A stretch of 64,000 nucleotides of DNA from Kistimonas asteriae (GCF_018263925.1 NZ_JAEVHF010000002.1:310001-374000); one strand, 5' to 3'. Positions 25,328 to 34,726 are shown, counted from the first letter of the stretch. The notes: generated from the letters alone by a model not told the origin. Numbers and translations are program-made.

Positions 25328-26112
25328 TCGCGTCCCTCGAAAAACGACAGTATCTTGCGGATATCTTTTTTGTCTCTGTTACGTAGCTTTGATTGACCAC
25401 GATAATCAAGAAAGAAGCGCAGGCGTTGGGTGCGGCTTAACTGCTGCTTTGCCACTTTGTCCAGGCAGGCAACATCTTTGAGTACCCGGTATCGAAGCGA
25501 ATAGCCAAACCAGCGCTGCCCGGTCGGACAGTCGATCAGATAGATCTGGGGTGTTGCCCTGTCCTGGGTAACGAGGATATTACGCCATTTGAAATCGTTA
25601 TGAGCAAAACCATAGTCGTGTAATTTTCGCGCAGCCTCAGCCACCTGCCGACTGACGTTTTGTACCCAGGCCCGGTCACGCAGCAGTGGTGAGTTCTCCT
25701 GCGCCATGGTGGCAAGATCCCGGGTATTTTCGAGACCTACAGTGATCAGCGCACCCCGGATGGTTTTAGTGAGGCAGCGTTCCTGGCCATACGCAACGAC
25801 TGGCGCTGCTGGTACGCCGAGGCGTCGAAACAGCAACAGGTTTTTCCACTCAATGCGTATACGGCTCCAGCCCAGCCAACTGCGCAGACCTTTGGTTGAG
25901 TGGTAGCGTTTGACGTAGAACGGCGTGCCATTGATGTCGTGGCGAAACACCATGCTTTCTGAATCGGCGGCAGCCAGTGCGCCTGTTGGCTCAATAGCGA
26001 AAACGGTTTCCAGTGAACGGAAAGCCTGCGCTATGTTGGTGTCACGGAAGTCCGGTTCAATATTCCAGCGAGTGGTGGTTAGCATACGACGTTGTTTTTG
26101 TGTTTCTGTCAC
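25324..26112 (-). CDS. Lipopolysaccharide kinase InaA-family protein
   Basis: A 262-residue kinase-like protein starting at GTG 26112, overlapping the waaP stop by four bases. Kinase features are TPFYVKRYHSTKGLRSWLG with the ATP-binding Lys, the catalytic loop FAHNDFKWRNILV, and IYLIDCPTG as the metal-binding strand. The InaA/WaaP family phosphorylates LPS core sugars; P. aeruginosa has comparable genes (PA5007/PA5008) in the same place. It ends in ATGA shared with the two-domain kinase gene. The exact sugar position is unknown. The short spacing throughout argues for one co-translated operon. Confidence 0.82.
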   Translation of the reverse strand: MTETQKQRRMLTTTRWNIEPDFRDTNIAQAFRSLETVFAIEPTGALAAADSESMVFRHDINGTPFYVKRYHSTKGLRSWLGWSRIRIEWKNLLLFRRLGVPAAPVVAYGQERCLTKTIRGALITVGLENTRDLATMAQENSPLLRDRAWVQNVSRQVAEAARKLHDYGFAHNDFKWRNILVTQDRATPQIYLIDCPTGQRWFGYSLRYRVLKDVACLDKVAKQQLSRTQRLRFFLDYRGQSKLRNRDKKDIRKILSFFEGRE

Positions 26113-26930
26113 AGCCGGTCACCATTATTCAGTTTCCGGTGATAACGGTGATACAGCTTTTGGGCCTTGCGCTCCAGGGGGCGCCATAGCCACTGGTATT
26201 GTGTAAAGGCTTCTCGTAGTGGCAGCCCTGTGTAGATTCGGATAAACCGATAAATATCACGCTGGGTCAAGCCAATATCGAAAGCAGAAAACCAGAGTCC
26301 GGCGATATCCTTGATCAGCCAGCGCTTCGGTGTTTTTTCCCGGATCTGGCTGCGGTGCAGATCAATCAGGGAAAGGTGCAGGTTGTCAGGATCAATGCCA
26401 GCAATACCATCAGGGATATAAAGGAGAAAATGGCAGATATAAAAATCCCTGTGATTGACGCCGTTGCTGTGCAGGCGACAGCTGATATCTGCGACCTTTT
26501 CAATCAACGCTTTTTTTAGCCGGAACGACGGTGGGTGTGCAGACCATTGTGCACAGAGATCCTCAAGGCTGATGGTATTGGTCAGGTCTTCGGTCACTAT
26601 AAACGACTTTTGACGTGCAGGGTTGTTGCTCTTTTCGCCAAAAGCAACGGCCGTCATGGTGTTTACACCGAGCGATTCCAGTTTCTGGATAGCACGCCAC
26701 TCGTTGCCAGCACCCAGTACTGGTGCGCGTAACCGAATCAGGTTGTCGAGAATTTCTTTCCAGCCAACCCCCCGATGGATTTTGACGAAAAAACTCTTGC
26801 CGTCCTGTTCGAACTGAAGGGTTTTGCGCGCTTCCAGCTGCCGATAGACATTGCCCTGCAGTGTTTCCACTTTCTCGAACGGATCGCAGCCTTGCCAGGC
26901 CTGTTTGAAATCATCACGTAACCAGAGCAT
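26109..26930 (-). CDS. waaP: Lipopolysaccharide core heptose(I) kinase
   Basis: WaaP (RfaP) phosphorylates heptose I of the LPS inner core, important for outer-membrane stability. The 273-residue protein has GKSFFVKIHRGVGWKEI with the ATP-binding Lys and the family hallmark GVNHRDFYICHFLL, where HRD holds the catalytic Asp. It also has a later LSLIDLHRSQIR metal-binding segment. The length matches P. aeruginosa WaaP. The start codon shares one base with the waaG stop (TGATG). In pseudomonads waaP is essential; whether that holds here cannot be seen. Confidence 0.93.
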   Translation of the reverse strand: MLWLRDDFKQAWQGCDPFEKVETLQGNVYRQLEARKTLQFEQDGKSFFVKIHRGVGWKEILDNLIRLRAPVLGAGNEWRAIQKLESLGVNTMTAVAFGEKSNNPARQKSFIVTEDLTNTISLEDLCAQWSAHPPSFRLKKALIEKVADISCRLHSNGVNHRDFYICHFLLYIPDGIAGIDPDNLHLSLIDLHRSQIREKTPKRWLIKDIAGLWFSAFDIGLTQRDIYRFIRIYTGLPLREAFTQYQWLWRPLERKAQKLYHRYHRKLNNGDRL

Positions 26931-28072
26931 CAGGCAGCCGCTCCCGACAGGCGGATGCCAATTGTGTCAATCAGATCCGCCGCATGTTCCGGCATGCTGT
27001 AAATATCAGCGGTGTCTGCAAACATCAGCGCGTTAGCCTGCCAGGTTTTACGCTGTTCTGTCGATTCCAGCATCTTGATCAATTGCGTATTCATAGCCTG
27101 CTGATTAAACGGTGACTTAATCAATTCACCGGCCTTGGCGTCAGTGATGTAATGGGCGTAGCCGCAGACCTCGGTACAGAATACTGGCAGACCGGCGACC
27201 AGTGCCTCCAGCAGAACGGTGCCGGTATTCTCGTTGTAGGCCGGATGAATCAGCATGTCGGCACCGAGCAGAAAGCGGGGCACGTCATCACGCCCGGAAA
27301 AAAACGTAATCTGTCGTGCAATGCCCAGTTTGTGGGCCTGCAGTTGAAACTGACGAGGGTTGTCCTGCCCGATCACAAACAGGCGGGTTTTACGCCGTAA
27401 CGTTTCTGGTAATGCCTTGATGGCTAGCAGGGCACGATCCAGTCCCTTGGTTTTGAAACCGGAACCAATCATCAACAATAATAATTCATCGTCGTCTATA
27501 TTGAGTGACTGACGGAACTCAGCCCGGATGGCTTGGCCGTTTTCAGGACGACGACGATCGCGGGAGATACCCGGAGGCAACAGGTGCAGTCGTTCGGGTG
27601 CTGTACCGTAGTATTTTTCAAACAGAGGTTTCTGTGCGGCTGAAATCAGCAGTGATTCTGTGTGACTGTTTCGATCAAAGACCGCCCGCTCATAGGATGA
27701 GAAGTGGCGGTAACGCGGACCATATCGATACCAGCGGCTGCGCAGGTGTCTGGCCTTGTCCTCGTAACAGGTGTCGGCGGCGTAATAGACGTCCAGCCCC
27801 GGCATCTTGTTAAAGCCAATGATGACATCCGCTGGCTTTTGTTTCAGGCTGGCAAAGACATGCGCATGAAATTTTTCGTTCCTGGCATGGGCGCTTAGGG
27901 TACGGGGTTTCCAGGTGTGGATCTCAAAACCTTCCGGACGATCGCCGTCCCACTGCATGGTGTAGACGACAATGTCGTGTCCCCGTGCCTGGCAGGTCTG
28001 GGCAATACGGAGGAAATCCCGTTGCAGGCCGCCGAACGGGAAAAATTTGTAAAGAATAAAGGCCAGTCTCAT
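26930..28072 (-). CDS. waaG: LPS core glucosyl/galactosaminyl transferase, GT4 family
   Basis: WaaG adds the first hexose (glucose in E. coli, galactosamine in P. aeruginosa) to heptose II. The 380-residue GT-B enzyme starts at ATG 28072 with MRLAFILYKFFPFGGLQRDF, whose Gly-rich loop lies at the domain interface. The acceptor-domain signature DVYYAADTCYEDKARH follows, and the EX7E nucleotide-sugar motif is in NENTGTVLLEALVAG. The ORF extends upstream, but ATGA overlap with the waaC stop and family match fix the start. It sits between waaC and waaP as in pseudomonads. Which hexose it uses cannot be told from sequence. Confidence 0.94.
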   Translation of the reverse strand: MRLAFILYKFFPFGGLQRDFLRIAQTCQARGHDIVVYTMQWDGDRPEGFEIHTWKPRTLSAHARNEKFHAHVFASLKQKPADVIIGFNKMPGLDVYYAADTCYEDKARHLRSRWYRYGPRYRHFSSYERAVFDRNSHTESLLISAAQKPLFEKYYGTAPERLHLLPPGISRDRRRPENGQAIRAEFRQSLNIDDDELLLLMIGSGFKTKGLDRALLAIKALPETLRRKTRLFVIGQDNPRQFQLQAHKLGIARQITFFSGRDDVPRFLLGADMLIHPAYNENTGTVLLEALVAGLPVFCTEVCGYAHYITDAKAGELIKSPFNQQAMNTQLIKMLESTEQRKTWQANALMFADTADIYSMPEHAADLIDTIGIRLSGAAA

Positions 28073-29136
28073 CGGGTTCCTGTGGACTCGTGGGTTGTAC
28101 CCTTGAGTCGTTTGCCAGTGGCTGATTTGCCTGGAGTTCTGATAATGGGTTTGAGTTGCTGCCAGACGATATCGGCCGTCATGGGGGCGAATATGGGCGG
28201 TTCGACGTTTTGAGCCTGACAGGGAGGGCATTGATCCAGTGTCAGGTGTACCTGGTTCTCACCGTAGGCGCCCACCAGGTCTGGGCTGGTCGGGCCATAA
28301 AGAGAAACCGCTGGCACTTCCAGTGCCGCCGTTAGATGGCCCAGGCCTGTATCGACAGCAACAACGGCGCTGGCGCCGGCGATAACACTGGCGATATCGC
28401 GAAGGTTGAGCTGTGGCAGTACACGAACACCGTCTACGGCCGTTGCAATCCGTTCCGCGCGCAGCCGCTCATTTTCATTGCCCCATGGCAGGCAGACCGC
28501 GTAACCGCTTTGGGTCACATGACGGGCGAGATCGCACCAGTACGTCTCTGGCCAATGTTTGGTTTCCCAGGTGGTGCCGTGCAGGAAAACCATATATTGC
28601 TGGATGGGACGAATGCCCTGAATATCAATGAAGTAGTCAGAATCCAGATGGAAGTGCCCTTTGTGTCCCGGCATCTCATAGCCAAGAGACTGGGCAAATA
28701 ATTGCCTGACCCGCTCAACCGCATGCTGGTTTTTGGCGACCGCGTGGGGCGTGTCGTAAAAGCGCGCGGCCATGGGTTCTCGTGCCGAGTTTTTATCCAG
28801 ACCATGCACCGATCCGTGTGTATAGCGGGTTAGCCAGCCACTTTTCAGCAGTCCTTGCGCATCAATTACGATGTCATAGTTAGTCTGGTCGACGGTTTCC
28901 CGGAATTTCCGCCATTCGCCATTGCGCCACGTGCTGAGCGGGTGTTTTCGCCAGCGGCGAATGGCGACCGGGATGACGCGGTCAACGGCCGGATGCCAGG
29001 CTGGAATCTCGGAAAAACCTTCTTCTACCACCCAATCGAAACGGATACCGTCAATGGCTTCCGAGGCGTCCGTCAGTGCCGGCAGGGTGTGAATCACATC
29101 GCCCATTGAGGAAGTTTTGATGACCAGGGCTCTCAT
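28069..29136 (-). CDS. waaC: LPS heptosyltransferase I
   Basis: WaaC transfers the first L-glycero-D-manno-heptose onto Kdo of the inner core. The 355-residue GT9 enzyme begins MRALVIKTSSMGDVIHTLPAL, containing the conserved catalytic Asp of the SMGDVIH loop. Later are VFLHGTTWETKHWPETYW and VDTGLGHLTAALEVPAVSLYGPT, the ADP-heptose binding region. The C-terminus extends some 25 residues past the usual end with basic residues (SATGKRLKGTTHES), a mild oddity. It overlaps both waaF and waaG by four bases. Confidence 0.95.
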   Translation of the reverse strand: MRALVIKTSSMGDVIHTLPALTDASEAIDGIRFDWVVEEGFSEIPAWHPAVDRVIPVAIRRWRKHPLSTWRNGEWRKFRETVDQTNYDIVIDAQGLLKSGWLTRYTHGSVHGLDKNSAREPMAARFYDTPHAVAKNQHAVERVRQLFAQSLGYEMPGHKGHFHLDSDYFIDIQGIRPIQQYMVFLHGTTWETKHWPETYWCDLARHVTQSGYAVCLPWGNENERLRAERIATAVDGVRVLPQLNLRDIASVIAGASAVVAVDTGLGHLTAALEVPAVSLYGPTSPDLVGAYGENQVHLTLDQCPPCQAQNVEPPIFAPMTADIVWQQLKPIIRTPGKSATGKRLKGTTHESTGTR

Positions 29137-30179
29137 GCTGTCATCTCCCTCGATGTGGTTTGGCCGGGCAGTTGCTCAAGTGCCGTAAGTACCTGTGCGG
29201 GTGACAGTTGGCTCAGGCAATCCGTGTGCTGTTTTGGGCACGTCCTCTGAAAGCAGGGACTGCATGACAACGTTGACTGGACAATCACGCTATTAGGGTT
29301 GAGTGGTGGTGTAAACCCGGGGGACGTGGAGCCATAAACGACGACCAGGTTCCGGTTTAATGCGGCAGCAATATGCATGAGCCCTGAATCATTGCTGACG
29401 ACCTCATCACTCAGCGATAGCAGGTCAATGGCATCCGCCAGCTGGGTTTTACCGGCCAGGTTGTGGATATTGCTTTGGCAGGTTTTCGGTACAAGCTGAC
29501 AAATACTGTCGCAAACGGCCTCGTCTTTCTGTGACCCAAACAGCCAGACCTGCCAGCCTTGCCCCAGTCGTTCACTGGCAATGGCGGCAAAATGCTGCTC
29601 CGGCCAGCGCTTGGCTGGGCCAAATTCGGCGCCAGGGCACAGTGCCAGAACGGGGCGATCAAGGGACAGATTAAATGTCTTCATCGCCTGCCTGGCATTC
29701 TCGCTATCAGCAACCAATGCGGGCGCGGGATAGGGTTCCGGCAGTACGCTGCCTTTGGCATAACCCAGTGCGATGAAGCGCTGGATCATCAGGGGGAGTG
29801 CGTTTTTGTCGAGAATCCGAAGGTCATTCAACAGGCCATAGCGCATTTCGCCACGCCAACCGGTACGTTTGGGAATGCGGGCCCAAAAGGGGATCAGCGC
29901 GGATTTGAACGAATTGGGCAGGATGACGGCCTGGTCATAGCCCTCAACAGCCAGCTGTTTACCAAGGCGACGCCGGGCTGACAGGTTCAATGCGCCATGC
30001 CCCAGCGGCATATCCAGTCCCTGACGAACTTCCGGCATACGCGCCAGCAGTGGCCGACTCCAGGCGGGTGCCAGGACATCAATGACGGCAGACGGGCATT
30101 GCTGTTTCAGTGTGATGAACAGGGTCTGTGCCATCACCATATCGCCTACCCATGATGGGCCAACTATCAGGTACTTCAC
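29133..30179 (-). CDS. waaF: LPS heptosyltransferase II
   Basis: WaaF adds the second heptose to the inner core. The 348-residue GT9 protein starts MKYLIVGPSWVGDMVMAQTLF; the Asp of WVGDMV matches the catalytic position. LCPGAEFGPAKRWPEQHFA and VSNDSGLMHIAAALNRNLVVVYGSTSP form the ADP-heptose pocket. It is the first gene of the LPS core operon (waaF-waaC-waaG-waaP-kinase-kinase), each junction overlapping by one to four bases. Its promoter must lie in 30180-30370, but I cannot pick clear hexamers. Confidence 0.96.
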   Translation of the reverse strand: MKYLIVGPSWVGDMVMAQTLFITLKQQCPSAVIDVLAPAWSRPLLARMPEVRQGLDMPLGHGALNLSARRRLGKQLAVEGYDQAVILPNSFKSALIPFWARIPKRTGWRGEMRYGLLNDLRILDKNALPLMIQRFIALGYAKGSVLPEPYPAPALVADSENARQAMKTFNLSLDRPVLALCPGAEFGPAKRWPEQHFAAIASERLGQGWQVWLFGSQKDEAVCDSICQLVPKTCQSNIHNLAGKTQLADAIDLLSLSDEVVSNDSGLMHIAAALNRNLVVVYGSTSPGFTPPLNPNSVIVQSTLSCSPCFQRTCPKQHTDCLSQLSPAQVLTALEQLPGQTTSREMTA

Positions 30180-30377
30180 GGGACTCCGCTATGTTTCCAG
30201 ATTATCGGTTGCCGGTTTGCCAGGGTGTGATTCCGTCATCACAGCGCAGAACATCAGGCGATCAAATCGCCGGTACGCTACCGCCCGTCAGGATCGGGCA
30301 GGTGTCTGCACCCCGACTCTAGCCTGCCATTGGAGATCGCTTGACTGCTTGTCAGCCGCGATATTTCGGGCAGATAA

Positions 30378-30407
30378 AAAAAGTGGCGCAATTATACGCC
30401 ACTTTTT
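30378..30407 (-). terminator. Intrinsic terminator of ilvE
   Basis: AAAAAGTGGCG (30378-30388) and CGCCACTTTTT (30397-30407) form an 11-base-pair stem with an 8-base loop. It lies 30 bases after the ilvE stop on the minus strand and ends in a T-run continued by TTATCTG. Confidence 0.85.
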
Positions 30408-30436
30408 CAGGGTTTATAGTCGGAATTGCCCGGTAT

Positions 30437-31372
30437 TCAGGCCGGCTGACGAACGGGCGTCAGCCATTCCGGGTTTTGTTCCCGTTGACCGGTGACCTGA
30501 TCGAAATACATTTTTTGCAGTTTTTCCGTGATCGGACCCCGTGTACCGTTGCCAATCATCCTGCCGTCATGCTCCCGGATGGGCAGGACTTCAGCGGCGG
30601 TACCGGTGAAAAAGGCTTCCTGGGCGACATACACTTCATCCCGGGTGATGCGCTTCTCGCGAACTTCCAGGCCCAGTTCCCGCGCAAACTGGAAGATCGT
30701 GTCACGGGTAATGCCTTCCAGGCAGGAGGTCAGCTCCGGGGTATACAGAATGCCATCATCCTTGACGATGAAGATGTTCTCACCGCTGCCTTCTGCTACG
30801 TAACCTTCGTTGTCCAGCAGTAGGGCTTCTTCACAGCCACAGTCCAGGGCTTCCTTGAGCGCCAACATGGAATTGATGTAATTGCCGTTCGCCTTGGCCT
30901 TGCACATGGCGATATTCACATGATGCCGGGTGTAAGAGGAGGTACGAATTTTTATCCCTTTCTCCTTGGCCTCTGGGTGCATATAGGAAGGCCACTCCCA
31001 GGCAGCGACAATACAATGGGTTTTTAGATTGTCGGCACGTAGTCCCATGCCTTCCGAGCCGTAGAAGCACATAGGGCGCAGATACGCCGAATCCAGACCA
31101 TTCTCACGAACAACGGTTTTGTGTGCTTCCAGTAGCTCTTCGTAGCTGTACGGGATTTCCATGCTCAGGATATGCGCACTGCGAAAAAGGCGCCGGGTAT
31201 GTTCCTGTAATCGGAAAATGCAGGGCCCCTTATCAGTGGCATAAGCGCGGACCCCTTCAAAAACACCCAGTCCATAGTGCAGAGTATGGGTAAGGACGTG
31301 GGTTTTGGCTTCGCGCCAGGGAACTAGTTTGCCATCGTACCAGATGACGCCATCGCGGTCGGCAAAAGACAT
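30437..31372 (-). CDS. ilvE: Branched-chain amino acid aminotransferase
   Basis: IlvE makes leucine, isoleucine and valine from their keto acids with glutamate, using pyridoxal phosphate. The 311-residue fold-type IV enzyme has DGVIWYDGKLVPWREAKTHV at the start. The PLP region is KAKANGNYINSMLALKEAL, with the Schiff-base Lys in the expected place, and YVAEGSGENIFIV and LEGITRDTIFQFA bind cofactor phosphate. AGGAG lies nine bases before ATG 31372. The place between waaF and glnE is conserved in pseudomonads. Confidence 0.96.
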   Translation of the reverse strand: MSFADRDGVIWYDGKLVPWREAKTHVLTHTLHYGLGVFEGVRAYATDKGPCIFRLQEHTRRLFRSAHILSMEIPYSYEELLEAHKTVVRENGLDSAYLRPMCFYGSEGMGLRADNLKTHCIVAAWEWPSYMHPEAKEKGIKIRTSSYTRHHVNIAMCKAKANGNYINSMLALKEALDCGCEEALLLDNEGYVAEGSGENIFIVKDDGILYTPELTSCLEGITRDTIFQFARELGLEVREKRITRDEVYVAQEAFFTGTAAEVLPIREHDGRMIGNGTRGPITEKLQKMYFDQVTGQREQNPEWLTPVRQPA

Positions 31373-31510
31373 CAGTGCTGCTCCTGTCGAAGTATTCTTT
31401 ATTGTGTTTGGGTCGGGTTCGTTGTTACCGCAGCGGTTGCCGCTGGTGCCACCCCGGTCAGGGACGGGCGTATTCGGCAGCCAGGTCTGATGATAGTTTA
31501 TTCAGCAAAA

Positions 31511-31535
31511 ACCGCCCGGATCGTGTCCGGGCGGT
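31511..31535 (-). terminator. Intrinsic terminator of glnE
   Basis: ACCGCCCGGA (31511-31520) pairs with TCCGGGCGGT (31526-31535) around a 5-base loop. On the minus strand the stem runs into TTTTTGC. It lies 60 bases past the glnE stop. Confidence 0.85.
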
Positions 31536-31594
31536 GCCTTGCGGTTTTCCGTATTCCATCATATTCCATGGCAGAACGACAGTGGTTTTATCGT

Positions 31595-34549
31595 TTAGCC
31601 GGAGGTGTTGTCGGCGAGTGTTTTTGTCAGCAGTAACTGATCCCAGATGGCGATGACGACGCCGCGCTCCTTCTGGAACTGATCCGCAGGCACACTGCTG
31701 CGCAGCTTTTGCAACGCGCGCAGATGGAGTGTTTTTCGATAGCTCTGGTAGATATCCCGGAGTTGCTGGCAGTCCTGTGCAGGTAGCAGGTCAGCCTGTT
31801 CCAGTTCTTCCAGAATGCGGATGTTGTCACTCCACTTCAGCAGGGTCGGACATGTGTGAGACCAGGCCAGAACGGCGTATTGGGTGATGAACTCAATATC
31901 AACAATGCCGCCGACATCCTGTTTCAGGTGGAACCGATGGTTTTCATTCCAGGTATCCGGGCGTGTGCCTGCTCCTGTTTCTTTGGTACCCAGGTTGTCC
32001 CGCATCTTCCTGCGCATATCAAGGACGTCTTTTTGCAATTCGCTCAGGTCACGGCTGGTGCCGAGTGTGGTTGCGCGAATCTGTTCAAAGCGCGAAGCCA
32101 GTTCAGGGCAGCCGGCGATGACCCGGGCTCTGACCAGGGCCTGATGCTCCCAGGTCCAGGCTTCATTTTCCTGGTATTTCTCAAACGCGGGCAGTGATGA
32201 AACCAGCAAGCCCGAGTTGCCTGAGGGGCGCAGTCGCATGTCGACATCGTAGAGCTGGCCGGAGGCGGTGGCGGTGGTCAATATGTGGACAATGCGTTGT
32301 CCGAGTCGGGTGAAGAACAGGTTGTTATCGATTTCCCGTTCACCATTAGTGCTCAGGTTGGCGCCACCGCTGTGGATGAAAACCAGGTCAAGGTCAGAGC
32401 CGGGGCCCAGTTCAATCCCACCCAACTTGCCGTAACCCAGAATGATGAACCCTGGGTTGCAGGGTTTGTCGGGTGTTTCCATCGGATGGCCGTAGCGTGC
32501 CGTCAGCTGGTTCCAGGCGATTCCCAGGACTTCTTTCAAGATGGCTTGTGCAATCCAGGTCAGGTAGTCGCTCTCTTTCATTAATGGCATGGTGCCGGTG
32601 ACCTGTGCGGCAGCCAGGCGGAGCACGTGGGCCATCTTGAAATAGCGCAGCGCTTCCATTTGGGATTCCAGGTCTTCTTCCGGGATATGAGACAGCTGCT
32701 GACGAAGCTCGTCCTGAAGAGCCTCCTGATTCGGGGGCGTGTAAAGGTTGCCAAGATTAAGGAATTCATCCAGCAAGACCGGGTGGCGGGCAACCTGTTC
32801 ACTGATCCAGGGGCTGGCGGCACAGAGCTTGACCAGGTGTTCCAGTGCGTGTGGGTTTTCAATGAGCAGTACCAGGTAGGCGGTGCGGCGCAGTACCGCT
32901 TCAATAATCGGCAATACCCGGTTCAATGCCTGGTCAGGGTCTTCAGCATGGCTGACAGTCTGCAGCAGCGCGGGCATAAACTGGCGGATGCGATCGGCGC
33001 TCTGGCGTCGAACGGTCTTCAGCACTTTACTGTCGCGGAGATCCATAAGGCGCCGGTGCGCTGTTTCCGGATCGGTAAAACCGTGGCGTTGCAGTAATTC
33101 GATTTCTTCTTCCGGCCGGCGGCGGGCTGACCAGAGGACTTCCCAGTCATTGCCGGATTCCTCGTGAGAGGACTGCTTTGCATCCGGATCACGAATCACC
33201 TGCTCGAAATGGTAGGTGACGCGCTCGCGATGATGATCCAGCGCTTGCTGGAAGGCCTGCTGGTTATCGTAGCCCATGATCCAGGCGAGCCGGTCATACT
33301 CCTGCGTGGTGGCGGGCAGGGTCTGCGTCTGGCGGTCGGCAACGGCCTGCAGCGCGTGCTCGGTATTTCTGAGGAAATGGTAGGCTTCGGAGAGTTCCTG
33401 GCTGGCAGCCTGAGGCAGATACCCTAAGGCTTCCAGCGAAGATAGAACGTTCAGGAGTGAACGTTCTTGCAGCCGGCGCTCCCGTCCACCATGAATCAGC
33501 TGGAAACTCTGAACAATAAACTCGATTTCCCGGATACCGCCGGGACCCAGCTTGATATTGTTCTGCATGTTACGGCGCGAGACTTCACGGTGAATCAGTC
33601 GCTTCATGTCGCGCAGCGCGTCGATAGCGCCAAAATCAATATAGCGACGATACACAAACGGTCTGAGGGTTTTGAGCAGTTCTTCGCCTCGGCGGATGTC
33701 ACCTGCCACGACCCGTGCCTTGATCATGGCGTACCGTTCCCAGTCCCGTCCCTGATCCTGATAATACTGTTCCATGGCGGCAAAGCTGAGTACCAGTGTG
33801 CCACTTTGGCCGTAGGGGCGGAGCCGCATATCGACGCGGAAAGCAAAACCATCGACAGTTTTGGCATCCAGAGCGGTAATGAGCTTTTGACCCAGCCGAA
33901 CAAAGAATTCCTGATTATCCAGGCTGCGGGTGGCACCTTTTGTTTCACCTTTATTCGGATAACAAAATATCAGGTCGATATCCGATGAGAGGTTAAGCTC
34001 GCCAGCGCCCAGCTTGCCCATGCCGAGTATGACCATCTGCTGGGGAACCGGATCAGACTCCGGCGTGGAAGCGCCATAAGGGGTGCCGAGTGATTCGCAC
34101 AGTCGTTTGTAGAGCCAGTTACAGGCACTATCAATACAGCAATCTGCCAGATTGGAGAGATCACTTGTGGTTTCAGATAAATCCGCCAACCTGTTCAGGT
34201 CGCGCCAGATAATGCGAAGCTGGTGGTAATGCCGAAATTGCCTGAGCGTGGCTGCCAGTTCTTCTTCTGATGTTGCGGCCGACAGTTTGTCGTTCAGTGA
34301 CTGTTGAATAGCGGCTTTTGCCAGTGTTTGCAGCAATTGACCATTGTTAACCAGCGTTTTGAGTAATTCTGGTTTTCGCAGGCAGAGGTCTGCCGCATAA
34401 TCGCTGCCTCCCCAGCAGGTATCCAGCTGACGCTGGGTGATTTGATCCAGATTCTCAAGAAATTGCCGGGTGTCGGCATCAATCTCTGCAAACTGCTGCC
34501 GACGGCATTGAAGTGACTGTCGGATTTTTTCAGGTATGACGGCGATCAT
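31595..34549 (-). CDS. glnE: Glutamine synthetase adenylyltransferase/deadenylylase
   Basis: GlnE adds and removes AMP on glutamine synthetase in response to PII and glutamine, tuning nitrogen assimilation. The 984-residue protein has two nucleotidyltransferase domains, each with the GKLG...SDxDL signature: VILGMGKLGAGELNLSSDID in the N-terminal (removal) half and ILGYGKLGGIELGPGSDLDL in the C-terminal (addition) half. GlnD-UR-like helical regions follow each. ATG 34549 is preceded by GAGGG, favouring it over the in-frame start at 34582. It is transcribed away from aceE and ends in a strong terminator. Confidence 0.96.
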   Translation of the reverse strand: MIAVIPEKIRQSLQCRRQQFAEIDADTRQFLENLDQITQRQLDTCWGGSDYAADLCLRKPELLKTLVNNGQLLQTLAKAAIQQSLNDKLSAATSEEELAATLRQFRHYHQLRIIWRDLNRLADLSETTSDLSNLADCCIDSACNWLYKRLCESLGTPYGASTPESDPVPQQMVILGMGKLGAGELNLSSDIDLIFCYPNKGETKGATRSLDNQEFFVRLGQKLITALDAKTVDGFAFRVDMRLRPYGQSGTLVLSFAAMEQYYQDQGRDWERYAMIKARVVAGDIRRGEELLKTLRPFVYRRYIDFGAIDALRDMKRLIHREVSRRNMQNNIKLGPGGIREIEFIVQSFQLIHGGRERRLQERSLLNVLSSLEALGYLPQAASQELSEAYHFLRNTEHALQAVADRQTQTLPATTQEYDRLAWIMGYDNQQAFQQALDHHRERVTYHFEQVIRDPDAKQSSHEESGNDWEVLWSARRRPEEEIELLQRHGFTDPETAHRRLMDLRDSKVLKTVRRQSADRIRQFMPALLQTVSHAEDPDQALNRVLPIIEAVLRRTAYLVLLIENPHALEHLVKLCAASPWISEQVARHPVLLDEFLNLGNLYTPPNQEALQDELRQQLSHIPEEDLESQMEALRYFKMAHVLRLAAAQVTGTMPLMKESDYLTWIAQAILKEVLGIAWNQLTARYGHPMETPDKPCNPGFIILGYGKLGGIELGPGSDLDLVFIHSGGANLSTNGEREIDNNLFFTRLGQRIVHILTTATASGQLYDVDMRLRPSGNSGLLVSSLPAFEKYQENEAWTWEHQALVRARVIAGCPELASRFEQIRATTLGTSRDLSELQKDVLDMRRKMRDNLGTKETGAGTRPDTWNENHRFHLKQDVGGIVDIEFITQYAVLAWSHTCPTLLKWSDNIRILEELEQADLLPAQDCQQLRDIYQSYRKTLHLRALQKLRSSVPADQFQKERGVVIAIWDQLLLTKTLADNTSG

Positions 34550-34658
34550 GGAGCCCTCTGTCCAACCGGTAGGCGACGCCACGATAGTATCGGATTTTTC
34601 GCTGGTGTGTGAGGGCTTGTTTGGTTGGCTGTTCGATCGTGAGTTTGTCTGTAACCAA

Positions 34659-34675
34659 ATGTAGCTTTGCTACAT
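34659..34675. promoter_or_regulatory. Palindromic operator 1 (HexR-like) upstream of aceE
   Basis: ATGTAGCTTTGCTACAT is a 17-base palindrome with a 3-base spacer. It has the TGTA-N7-TACA frame of HexR sites but differs at the inner bases (GC/GC in place of RT/AY). Confidence 0.45.
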
Positions 34676-34711
34676 GAAAGGGTCGATTCGGATTGTCAAA
34701 CCTACAAAAAA

Positions 34712-34726
34712 TGTAGTAAAACTACA
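34712..34726. promoter_or_regulatory. Palindromic operator 2 (HexR-like) upstream of aceE
   Basis: TGTAGTAAAACTACA is a perfect 15-base inverted repeat with a 3-base spacer. It fits the TGTARTNNNAYTACA pattern I recall for HexR of gammaproteobacteria, a 2-keto-3-deoxy-6-phosphogluconate-responsive regulator of central carbon metabolism. A further CTACA half site at 34702-34706 faces it. Confidence 0.55.
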
